Shown: in pieces, positions 15,651 through 21,383 of the stretch
How positions within the stretch are numbered: position 1 is the first letter of the stretch
Layout: every line of letters begins with the position of its first letter
Assembly (NCBI GenBank): GCA_038200275.1
Contig: JBBPYC010000045.1
Span: 1-21,383, forward strand
Length of the DNA: 21,383 nt
Source of the DNA: JBBPYC01 sp038200275
GTDB lineage: Bacteria; Pseudomonadota; Gammaproteobacteria; Burkholderiales; Burkholderiaceae_C
Reading direction: 5' to 3'
Position numbers and translations under genes: made by a program
The notes under the pieces: generated by a model
What the model was told of the DNA's origin: nothing
Databases searched by the model: none
Seen by the model: the letters and a program-made list of their open reading frames with translations, nothing else

Positions 15651-17065
15651 GCGCGGTATTGCACGACTTGCAGCGCATGCAGGCCGCATCCGCTGTGCCA
15701 GCACAACCCGACGCAGCCGAAGCCGTGCGCCGCGCCCGCGTGCTGTTGGCGCCGTCGATCCAGGATCGCACCGCACCGGCCTACCCCATCGATGAATTGG
15801 GGCCACTAGCGCCTGCGTGTGCCGAGATCATCGAAGCCGGGCAGTTGCAGCCGGCGATGGTGGGGCAATGCCTGCTCGGCGCTGCATCGCTGCTCACGCA
15901 AGGCCTGTTCAACGTCGAGACATTGGCGGGGCATCGTCCCCTGTCGCTCTACCTGCTCACGCTCGGCGACTCGGGCGATGGCAAGAGCACCGCGCAAAGT
16001 GCAGCGCTGGCACCCGTCAACGAGTGGCAGCGGCGCGAAGCAAAGCGATATGCCGATGAGCAAAAGGCGTTCGAGCAAGCCAAGTCGAGCCGCAAGAAGG
16101 GCGACGACGCGCCGCAAGCGCCGGCCTGCCGGTTCCGGCTGTGCGGCGATGCCACAGTGGAAGGCCTGCGCCGCGATCTGGACACCGGGGTATGCGCGCA
16201 GGGCGTGTTCAGCGACGAAGCGGCGGCGATCCTGAGCGGATACGGGATGAGCGCCGATCATCGAAGCAAGACGGCCGGCGTGTTCAGCAAGCTATGGGAC
16301 AACGGGCATCTGTCGGTGTCGCGCGTGACGGGCGGGCGTGTCGAGCGCTACGGCCGACGCATCGCGTTGCACTGGCTGATTCAGCCGATGGCCGCTGCCG
16401 AGTCGATCGGCGATCCGCTGCTGGCCGCGCTGGGCTTCTGGCCGCGCTTTCTGACGGCCTGGCCCGGGCCGCAGGCGCCGCGCATCGCGAAGGCGTTTCG
16501 GCCTGACACGCTGCCAGCCGTGGGCGCGTACTGGCAGCGCTGCAATGATCTGCTGGCTCTGCCCTTACCCGATGACGCGAGCGACTGCCCGACGCTGACG
16601 CTGTGCGACGAAGCAAGGGGCCTGCTGGCAACCGCCTTCGAGCGATTCGAGCAGGATGCGCGGCGCGGGGGCTTGCGGGCCGTGAAACCCTTTGCCCTAC
16701 GCGCCAGCGAGCAAGCCTGTCGGGTTGCGGGCGTGCTGGCAGCCTTCGGCGGCAATCACGCGGTATCGGCTGCCGACATGAAAGGCGGGCTCGCGCTGTT
16801 GGCCTATTCGCTCAAGACTTGGCAGGCCCTCATCGACGAAGGCGCAGCCGATCAGAGCGGGACGGCGGTACTGCGGCTGTATGAATGGCTGGTGCAGCGG
16901 CCGGGATGGTGCGAGTCGCTGGCCGTGATCGTCAACGGCGGGCCGGGGTGTGTGCGCACGAAGGACAAGCGCGATGCGGCGCTGGCAACGCTTGAAGCGG
17001 CCGGGCTGGTGCTGCTGATCGACGGTGGCAAAAAGGCAGTCGCCATCATGGGGCCGGCGTCGTGA
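15647..17065 (+). CDS. DUF3987-family ATPase, putative replicative helicase
   Basis: The 472-aa product carries a P-loop, LGDSGDGKST (about 107-115), a Walker-B-like GVFSDE (186-191), and the family pattern LSGYGMSADHRSKTAGVFSKLWDNG and LHWLIQPMAAAESIGD. DUF3987 proteins accompany primases in plasmids, prophages and islands and are thought to act as helicase-like partners in replication. The ATG at 15647 overlaps the primase stop (ATGA), which sets the start although the frame is open further upstream. It overlaps the next gene by 4 nt (GTGA). It is likely the motor of the element's replication module; that role is inferred from family and context. Confidence 0.85.
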   Translation: MSAVLHDLQRMQAASAVPAQPDAAEAVRRARVLLAPSIQDRTAPAYPIDELGPLAPACAEIIEAGQLQPAMVGQCLLGAASLLTQGLFNVETLAGHRPLSLYLLTLGDSGDGKSTAQSAALAPVNEWQRREAKRYADEQKAFEQAKSSRKKGDDAPQAPACRFRLCGDATVEGLRRDLDTGVCAQGVFSDEAAAILSGYGMSADHRSKTAGVFSKLWDNGHLSVSRVTGGRVERYGRRIALHWLIQPMAAAESIGDPLLAALGFWPRFLTAWPGPQAPRIAKAFRPDTLPAVGAYWQRCNDLLALPLPDDASDCPTLTLCDEARGLLATAFERFEQDARRGGLRAVKPFALRASEQACRVAGVLAAFGGNHAVSAADMKGGLALLAYSLKTWQALIDEGAADQSGTAVLRLYEWLVQRPGWCESLAVIVNGGPGCVRTKDKRDAALATLEAAGLVLLIDGGKKAVAIMGPAS

Positions 17066-17715
17066 GTGTGCTGCTTGATGAGCTGCTGGCCGGGTACGTG
17101 CTGCCCATAGCGCAAATGCCCTTGTCGCACGACACCGCTGCGAAAGCTGCGAATCCTGCGAATCCTGCGAATAGTGAAGCTGCATGCGGACTGGCGGCCG
17201 GTTCGGCACCCTGCGAAGGCCTGCGAATTTCTGCGAATCTGGACAGCACTTCGCAGGATTCGCAGACTTTCGCAGCCGTTCGCAAACCGCAAAACGGCCC
17301 GCAAAGCCAGCAGGCATGCGGGTTTTCGCAAGATTCGCAAGGGGTAGGCGGCACCAGCACCATTTCTGCTACGGCGGGCGCATGGACGGATGGCGATGTG
17401 GGCCGGTTTCAGGATCGGCGCGCCCGGCTGATGCGTTGGGGCTGGAGCGAGCAACAGGCCGAAGCACTGGCCGAACGGCTGGTGCGCCGCGATCATGAGC
17501 AGGACGACAGGCGGCTATGCCTGGAGTGCCGTCACTACCTGCCCGGGCAGTGCGACAACCATCAGCGGGCGGCGCTGTCGGTGGCCGATGTGGGCCGGGA
17601 CTTCGCCACCATGATGCAGCGCTGCGGCGGATTCGAGCCAGCGCCAGTCGGCAATGTTCGAGGTGCTCTCGAGAGGGATGCGACGCGGGTGAATTCGACC
17701 TCAAACACTTTCTAG
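17062..17715 (+). CDS. Iteron-bearing gene encoding a zinc-finger-like protein
   Basis: The GTG at 17062 overlaps the stop of the ATPase gene (GTGA). The 217-aa product has a low-complexity region (about 25-95) of short repeats such as NPANPAN and SQDSQ, produced by repeated TGCGAA/TTCGCA DNA motifs. After a middle helical part (RFQDRRARLMRWGWSEQQAEALAERLVRRDH) comes a likely zinc-binding cluster CLECRHYLPGQCDNHQRA. Similar proteins with repeat-derived low-complexity segments and a Cys cluster sit behind DUF3987 genes in other proteobacterial mobile elements. The protein function is not known. Because the repeats are organised at DNA level, part of this gene may serve chiefly as a replication origin. 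Confidence 0.8.
   Translation: MSVLLDELLAGYVLPIAQMPLSHDTAAKAANPANPANSEAACGLAAGSAPCEGLRISANLDSTSQDSQTFAAVRKPQNGPQSQQACGFSQDSQGVGGTSTISATAGAWTDGDVGRFQDRRARLMRWGWSEQQAEALAERLVRRDHEQDDRRLCLECRHYLPGQCDNHQRAALSVADVGRDFATMMQRCGGFEPAPVGNVRGALERDATRVNSTSNTF
17138..17350. repeat. Iteron array within the coding region, candidate replication origin
   Basis: Seven direct copies of TGCGAA start at 17139, 17148, 17157, 17166, 17212, 17222 and 17232. Six inverted copies (TTCGCA) start at 17250, 17259, 17269, 17279, 17335 and 17344. Spacing within blocks is 9 or 10 bp, about one helical turn. The unit is roughly CTGCGAATC. The switch from direct to inverted orientation lies near 17245. This is the geometry of initiator-binding iterons, next to primase and helicase genes. 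Confidence 0.7.
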
Positions 17716-17806
17716 ATTCAATCGGCGTCGCGCGAAGTTATACCGATAATCTGCGCCAGTCGCTAGCAGCGTAGCCATCACAAAATTTGCACTAGCCGAG
17801 ACCCGC

Positions 17807-18394
17807 ATGAAGATCACAGCCATCACCGTCATCATCGCCGCCGCTATTGTAGGAACTGCCGTAGGTGCCGCACCAAATCGCGCGACAGTATTCCGGGCCG
17901 GCAAGTGGACGGTCAGCCGCTTCATCGATGAAATGTCTGACAAAGTGATTTGCACCGGCCACTACACCAGCAACAGCAAAGTGTCCATGAAAGACGATGG
18001 GCTCTACATTTATTTTGCAGGGGGTGCCGAATCGGTAAGGCTTCGGTATGACGATGAGCCCCAGCGAGCGCTACGGGATACTAGGCATCTAGAAAAAGCT
18101 CTTTCATCCGCGATCATTGATTTAATGGAGTTCACCGACCTTCGGCGGCACGATCGATTGCGTGTGGTTATCGGAGGACGCAGAGACGTTAGCCCAATCA
18201 TCGAAATTGACGTGTCAGAGACTTCGGGGATATGGGCTGCCTTGGAGAACATCCGCGCCGGCTGTCCAGTGACGGAACAGCCAGTTAGTCCCTCCGCCTT
18301 GCCCCAGCCCGATGCCTGCTCAGATGGCATGGTGACAAGGATGCGGGCAGCAAAAATCTCAAGCGCACAGATTGCAAAGGTCTGCGGACGCTAA
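17807..18394 (+). CDS. Secreted hypothetical protein
   Basis: The 195-aa product starts with a clear signal peptide (MKITAITVIIAAAIVGTAVGAA) and is followed by a beta-rich region beginning FRAGKWTVSRFIDEMSDKVICTGHY. Four cysteines in the mature part could form disulfides in the periplasm. The last 25 residues, CSDGMVTRMRAAKISSAQIAKVCGR, resemble a small C-terminal helical motif seen in other short secreted proteins. The family is not recognised by name. It is separated by 91 bp from the iteron gene and has only a weak ribosome binding site. It has no obvious link to element replication and may be cargo. Confidence 0.7.
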   Translation: MKITAITVIIAAAIVGTAVGAAPNRATVFRAGKWTVSRFIDEMSDKVICTGHYTSNSKVSMKDDGLYIYFAGGAESVRLRYDDEPQRALRDTRHLEKALSSAIIDLMEFTDLRRHDRLRVVIGGRRDVSPIIEIDVSETSGIWAALENIRAGCPVTEQPVSPSALPQPDACSDGMVTRMRAAKISSAQIAKVCGR

Positions 18395-18435
18395 CAGCCT
18401 AAGCGCACCGATCCAGCGACTATGCGCGACGCGAG

Positions 18436-18981
18436 ATGATTGCCGTTGCAGTGCTATGTCTGGTGGTTGGCGTGTCGGACGGCGATACGTTGAAGGTGCG
18501 GTGCGGCGATGCCGGCCGGTATCAACAGATGACATTGCGCCTGGTTGCAGTAGATGCGCCTGAGAAAGCGCAGCCGTTCGGCCAGCGATCCAAGCAAGCC
18601 CTGAGCGACCTGTGCTTCCAGCAGCAGGCCACGATCAAGGTCACGGCCATCGATCGCTACGGGCGCAGCGTGGCCGACGTGGCTTGCCGTGGGAAGGATG
18701 TTGGCGCCGAACAGGTGCGCGCCGGCCTGGCCTGGGTGTATGTGAAGTACGCGCGCGGGTATGAACACCTCTATCCGATCGAGCAGGACGCACGCGGCCA
18801 CAGGCGCGGCCTGTAGAGCGATGCCGAGCCAGTGGCGCCGTGGGAATGGCGGAGGGCTGCCAAGGGGCAGCAGGCGCCAGTCGTGGCTGACGGTCAGACC
18901 TGCCACACCGGGCCGAAGGGCGGGCGCTACACGATCACGTCGAGCGGCAAGAAGAAGTACGGTTGCGGCGCGCAGCCATAA
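18436..18981 (+). pseudogene. Thermonuclease (SNase-like), interrupted by an amber codon
   Basis: The first 126 codons encode a staphylococcal-nuclease fold: VSDGDTLKV, LRLVAVDAPEKAQPFGQRSKQAL, DRYGRSVADV, AEQVRAGLAWVY, and EQDARGHRRGL. TAG follows at 18814-18816, where family members have tryptophan (GLW). The frame then continues without interruption for 54 more codons to TAA at 18981, encoding SDAEPVAPWEWRR, the normal end of the domain, and a CHTGPKGGRYTI tail with a final cysteine motif. One TGG to TAG change explains this. The truncated product lacks the last structural part of the fold. The N-terminus is short (MIAVAVLCLVVGVSDGD), so the signal peptide may also be degraded. The intact enzyme would cleave DNA or RNA with calcium. 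Confidence 0.85.
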
Positions 18982-19172
18982 GGGCGCCTGCAAAGTTCAG
19001 AGGAACGGGAGCGGATAACCGGCTGGTTTGATTCGCTGAAATGCTAATGCACAACTTGCCATCGCGCGCGCGGGGGGTGGGGCCAGGGCAAAGTTGGCGA
19101 CCTTCGTCCGACCGGCAATCCACCGGTTTCCCACGCGGACAATAAATTCCCCTTTTCAGTAGGATTCAGCAA
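18982..19172. other. Intergenic region before the terminase-like gene
   Basis: About 190 bp with no gene. It contains an alternating GC tract running into a G-rich block at about 19068-19083. The segment just before a terminase small subunit gene is where phages often carry cos or pac, so it is a candidate packaging site; there is no direct evidence beyond position. Confidence 0.35.
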
Positions 19173-19493
19173 ATGGCAGGCATCAAAGGACGAAGCGGCG
19201 GGGCTCGCGTCAATGCGGGTGGCGCACGCTCGGGGGCTGGCCGCAAGGCAAAACCAAAGCTGCCACCGGTGAAAATCAGCAACCGAGACATGCTTTCGTT
19301 GTTGCAGGATGTGGCACTCGGCCGCGTAGAGGCCAGCACGATCCAAGTCCGAGCTGCGATCGCTGCCGTGCAGTACACGCATGCCAAAAGGGGTGAGGGC
19401 GGCAAGAAAGACGAGGCCGTGGAGAAGGCGAAAAAGGCCAGCGCCGGCAAGTTCGGCGCGGCCGCGCCGCCGCTGGGACTGATCCAGCCATGA
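19173..19493 (+). CDS. Probable phage terminase small subunit-like protein
   Basis: The 106-aa protein begins MAGIKGRSGGARVNAGGARSGAGRKAKPK, the glycine/arginine-rich GGARxGAGRK opening common to terminase small subunits. It continues with a helical part (MLSLLQDVALGRVEASTIQVRAAIAAVQYTHAKRGEGGKKDEA) and ends KFGAAAPPLGLIQP, a layout I recognise from proteins encoded just upstream of large terminases. TerS binds the packaging site on DNA. No large terminase gene follows. AGGA lies 8 nt before the ATG. In satellites a solitary terS redirects a helper phage's packaging to satellite DNA, which fits the rest of the element. A general phage DNA-binding protein is the alternative. Confidence 0.65.
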   Translation: MAGIKGRSGGARVNAGGARSGAGRKAKPKLPPVKISNRDMLSLLQDVALGRVEASTIQVRAAIAAVQYTHAKRGEGGKKDEAVEKAKKASAGKFGAAAPPLGLIQP

Positions 19494-19549
19494 CTTGGCA
19501 GGAAGCCCACGAGCGCGCCACAGGCGAGACGCCATGGGAGCATCAATGA
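19490..19549 (+). CDS. 19-aa ORF overlapping the terminase-like gene, possible gene remnant
   Basis: The ATG at 19490 overlaps the terS-like stop by 4 nt (ATGA). The frame encodes MTWQEAHERATGETPWEHQ and stops at 19547-19549, 9 bp before the convergent RES gene ends. The coupled start suggests a once longer downstream gene that was cut when the toxin-antitoxin module arrived. It could also be a leader peptide or chance. Confidence 0.35.
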   Translation: MTWQEAHERATGETPWEHQ

Positions 19550-19557
19550 CCTTTAGT

Positions 19558-20529
19558 TTACCGCCGTCCTCTCTTCGGCTTCGGCAGTAAATCCCAGCCC
19601 GCCAGTTCATCTGCAGTGGCTACATCCAAGCGTCTCACAGTAATTTCATGCGGAGGCTTGTCGATCAGTTCAATAAACGACGCTTCACTCAACTGGTCAG
19701 GGAAAACTGCCAGACACTTGCCCGGCCCTTTGGTCGACTGATAGAGAATGGCTTCGAAGCCTGCGGCATACACCAACTCCGCCATCACTTGACTCAGTGC
19801 TGGCAAATCGAACTGCATCGGCAGCCTTCGCCAGTTATGCTTGAACACGGCATCATGCAAATGCTTCGCTGTTTTCACCATGAAAAGCGCATTGCGCGGT
19901 ATGGCGAGTTTTTTCATGAGCTGGCACGCTCGTACTGGCATCTTGATTCGCGCCAGTACCCTGGCCAAAGGCTCCAGCTTGGCGGGCGAGGTTGCATCGA
20001 ACACGCGTTCCAGACGGCCTTGCAGGCCTACTGCAACGTGGCTGCGCCCCGGTTGCAAAGCCAGGTCAAGCGGACCTAGTCCATCGACCGTGTCCGCGCT
20101 GGCCATCTGGAATTTCTCGCGGAACGCAGTTTCGTAGTCTTCAGCTACGTATAGGGCTGGCCAAGGCAGCAACGTGCCTTCCTCTAGGTCTGCGCCTGAG
20201 TTGAAGCGACCGCCATAGCCTCTCAGGCTGCCAGCAGCCGACAGAGGGTTCAGACTGTACGAGTACGTTGCCAACCTGACCCACTGGTCAATGACAAGCG
20301 GCTCGGCAATCCGAGTTTGCAGTGCAGCGATCAGTTCAGGGCGCAACCTACGGCGTTCAGGCTCCAACCCGTAGAAAAGGATTCGCTCAAGCTCATCAAG
20401 GTCCTCCGACCTTATTTGCCACTGTTGCAGGTTGGCTTCGGTAAACCTGTCCAGTTCGAGGATGCCGCGTGACTCGCCGGCAGATCCTATTTGTTGCCTG
20501 GGAGGAGGAATATGTGTACGCCGCGCCAC
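19558..20529 (-). CDS. RES-domain toxin
   Basis: The 323-aa protein contains a RES domain: YGGRFNS (R108), ALYVAEDYETAFREKF (Y127, E138) and a late serine in ILYQSTKGPGKCLAVFPD (S265). Arg, Glu and Ser at these points name the family. RES toxins degrade NAD+ (as shown for MbcT) or ADP-ribosylate targets, and are held by an Xre/MbcA-type antitoxin. This one is longer than common RES toxins because of an N-terminal extension of about 100 residues. The start is taken as GTG at 20527-20529, 13 nt after the antitoxin stop. The ATG overlapping the antitoxin stop (TGATG) is out of frame and hits a stop soon. It converges with the terminase-like gene. Confidence 0.85.
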   Translation of the reverse strand: MARRTHIPPPRQQIGSAGESRGILELDRFTEANLQQWQIRSEDLDELERILFYGLEPERRRLRPELIAALQTRIAEPLVIDQWVRLATYSYSLNPLSAAGSLRGYGGRFNSGADLEEGTLLPWPALYVAEDYETAFREKFQMASADTVDGLGPLDLALQPGRSHVAVGLQGRLERVFDATSPAKLEPLARVLARIKMPVRACQLMKKLAIPRNALFMVKTAKHLHDAVFKHNWRRLPMQFDLPALSQVMAELVYAAGFEAILYQSTKGPGKCLAVFPDQLSEASFIELIDKPPHEITVRRLDVATADELAGWDLLPKPKRGRR

Positions 20530-20542
20530 CCAGTAGGACCCA

Positions 20543-20977
20543 TCAGTGCGAGTGGGCGGTTGGGGGAGGCGCGGCTTCGCTAGCGTCCATCATGGCGTTG
20601 ATGATGAATTTGCGCAGCTTTTCGTAGCGCCCCAGGCGAATCATGTCGCGTGGGGCCACGTCCCCAAGCAGCGGGTTGCGGGCCTTGAACCATACAACCG
20701 TCTTGTTCACGTCTCCCCCGAACACCCTTGCCACAGTGTTGATCGTGAGAGCAATTTCCTCAAGCCGCTCGCGTACCGGATCGGGGATCGCCTCATCGAA
20801 CCGGACCGACTTGGGAGAAACCGACGCCAAGCGGGAGATGTCTTCCTTCTTTAAATTAAGAAAGCTCTGCACTTGCTTAGCATTGAAGTGCTCCCCCATG
20901 CCGAAGCCAGCATAGTCCTCAGGAACGCTATCGAACAAGGAGGGCCTTCCAGCATGCGCAACGTGCGATTCCAACAT
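20543..20977 (-). CDS. Xre/MbcA/ParS-type antitoxin of the RES toxin
   Basis: The 144-aa protein has a degenerate helix-turn-helix region (VQSFLNLKKEDISRLASVSPKSV, about 36-58) and the C-terminal toxin-binding domain of the MbcA/ParS/Xre family, with VWFKARNPLLGDVAPRDMIRLGRYEKLRKFI (about 97-127). It neutralises the toxin by covering its active site and usually represses its own promoter. I chose the ATG at 20977 because GAGGG lies 8 nt upstream; the TTG at 21001 in the same frame has no such site. Antitoxin-first order with a short gap to the toxin is standard for this type II pair. Confidence 0.88.
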   Translation of the reverse strand: MLESHVAHAGRPSLFDSVPEDYAGFGMGEHFNAKQVQSFLNLKKEDISRLASVSPKSVRFDEAIPDPVRERLEEIALTINTVARVFGGDVNKTVVWFKARNPLLGDVAPRDMIRLGRYEKLRKFIINAMMDASEAAPPPTAHSH

Positions 20978-21019
20978 GATGAAAACCCTCAAAAAAACCA
21001 AACCAGAACCAACACCTAA

Positions 21020-21036
21020 CCGTGATTAGACCACGG
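21020..21036. promoter_or_regulatory. Inverted repeat upstream of the antitoxin, candidate autoregulatory operator
   Basis: CCGTG (21020-21024) and CACGG (21032-21036) form a dyad with 7 bp between the arms, about 45 bp upstream of the antitoxin start, next to AT-rich sequence (TGATATATC) that may hold the promoter. RES/Xre antitoxins usually repress their own promoter. Confidence 0.4.
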
Positions 21037-21303
21037 CAGATCTGATATATCTAGTACAGGGTCATAGTCGAGGTGCGCGTGCCCTCGATCGAGCGCAAAC
21101 GGCGCAATCAGTTCCCCCAGCGCCTCTCAAGACACCACGCATTCCATGTCCGCCAGGGGCTCACGCTTACGCGCACGGTTGGTCGTCAGGTTCAGACCCA
21201 AGCCCGCTTGCTTCATGGCTTCGACTGTCTCTGCGCCTCACCCACGACCAGCACATCGCGTCGCGACTTGTGCCGGCCTTCCCTAAGCAACCGCCTGCAA
21301 CCA
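21037..21303. other. Non-coding right end of the element
   Basis: Between the toxin-antitoxin promoter and the right arm sites I see no supportable gene. Frames at 21073-21306 (plus) and 21167-21352 (minus) have no ribosome binding site, no recognised domain and the Arg/Ser-rich look of non-coding GC-rich DNA. Confidence 0.5.
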
Positions 21304-21322
21304 TGATGGGGTCGATGATGGG
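21304..21322 (+). repeat. Candidate integrase arm-type sites, right end
   Basis: TGATGGG at 21304-21310 and 21316-21322, separated by 5 bp and followed by AT, reproduce the arrangement at 12494-12512 in the same orientation. They end 43 bp before the right core repeat. Confidence 0.55.
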
Positions 21323-21329
21323 ATAAAAC

Positions 21330-21350
21330 AAAAAAGCGCCCGGAAGGCGC
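21330..21350 (-). terminator. Element-borne replacement terminator for the tRNA
   Basis: On the minus strand the stem GCGCC / GGCGC (21350-21346 and 21340-21336) with a 5-nt loop is followed by six T (21335-21330). It starts about 16 nt after the tRNA CCA and replaces the original terminator now displaced to 12324-12349. Confidence 0.7.
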
Positions 21351-21365
21351 ATCTTTGCTAGCTGT

Positions 21366-21380
21366 CTGGCGGAAACGGAG
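21366..21380. repeat. attR: core repeat within the tRNA 3' end
   Basis: Exact direct copy of 12357-12371 (CTGGCGGAAACGGAG). Here the sequence to the right continues as tRNA (GGA), so this is the side with the intact tRNA gene. Confidence 0.8.
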
Positions 21381-21383
21381 GGA
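21367..21383 (-). tRNA. 3' end of a tRNA, probably tRNA-Ser (rest outside window)
   Basis: The complement reads TCCCTCCGTTTCCGCCA: the 3' strand of a T-stem (CCCTC), an acceptor strand CGTTTCC, discriminator G and encoded CCA. An acceptor stem opening GGA with discriminator G fits serine tRNAs. The anticodon is beyond the right edge, so identity is a probability, not a reading. Confidence 0.6.

Larger units (their letters stand above)
12357..21380. mobile_element. Integrated genetic element, about 9.0 kb, phage-satellite-like
   Basis: The element is bounded by a 15-bp direct repeat that matches a tRNA 3' end. It encodes a P4-type integrase, AlpA-like regulator, Toprim primase, DUF3987 ATPase, an iteron-bearing gene, a small-terminase-like protein and a RES/Xre toxin-antitoxin pair. 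It lacks capsid, tail, portal and conjugation genes. Integrase, AlpA, primase/helicase and a terminase small subunit with no structural genes is the established layout of phage-inducible chromosomal islands and related satellites. Whether this one is packaged by a helper phage is inference. The broken thermonuclease shows some decay. Confidence 0.8.

Noticed and set aside
17138..17350. CRISPR-like array
   Set aside because: Units are only 9-10 bp with no unique spacers and occur in both orientations; they fit iterons, and no cas genes are present.
20531..20543. ATG overlapping the antitoxin stop (TGATG) as the toxin start
   Set aside because: That ATG is in another frame that meets a stop within about 18 codons; the RES frame begins at the GTG at 20529.

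Overview
The window looks like part of a GC-rich betaproteobacterial chromosome, probably Burkholderiales. This is inferred from codon use, from the TRAP/amidase gene content and from the MerR and FAS1 protein types. No rRNA or other phylogenetic marker is present to confirm it. The ordinary chromosomal middle is flanked by mobile DNA on both sides.

Left, 1-3143: mobile-element debris. The C-terminal part of a large serine recombinase runs off the left edge. Only about 24 bp after its stop begins an IS66-family element on the minus strand (tnpA, tnpB, tnpC). One terminal inverted repeat survives at about 3143, but tnpC has lost its C-terminal tail at the recombinase junction. 3144-3495 holds no recognisable gene.

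Middle, 3496-12323: chromosomal genes. A minus-strand operon reads dctP, dctQ, dctM, amidase, then a 53-aa membrane protein. It encodes a tripartite TRAP carboxylate transporter with a Tat-type binding protein and an amidase-signature hydrolase; an intrinsic terminator lies between dctP and dctQ. Divergent from it is an orphan ABC-type (branched-chain amino acid/amide family) binding protein. It converges on a FAS1 domain gene across a shared terminator. A MerR-type regulator with a degenerate B12-binding-like C-terminus follows, then about 550 bp without a gene.

Right, 12357-21383: a compact integrated element of about 9.0 kb in the 3' end of a minus-strand tRNA, probably tRNA-Ser, which is cut by the right edge. 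A 15-bp direct repeat (12357-12371 and 21366-21380) marks the two ends. Each copy is followed, in the tRNA direction, by its own intrinsic terminator. Paired TGATGGG sites with identical geometry near each end look like integrase arm sites. Gene order is P4-type integrase, unknown protein, AlpA-like regulator, Toprim primase, DUF3987 ATPase, a zinc-finger-like protein whose gene carries an iteron array (7 direct and 6 inverted copies of TGCGAA), a secreted protein, a thermonuclease broken by an amber codon, a small-terminase-like protein, and a minus-strand RES/Xre toxin-antitoxin pair. Integrase through the iteron gene is tightly packed, with 4-nt start/stop overlaps at four of its five junctions.

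Integrase, AlpA, primase/helicase, an origin-like array and terS without capsid or tail genes is the layout expected of a phage satellite (PICI-like). The toxin-antitoxin pair would stabilise the element. This satellite reading is the main hypothesis of the annotation and is inference, not proof.
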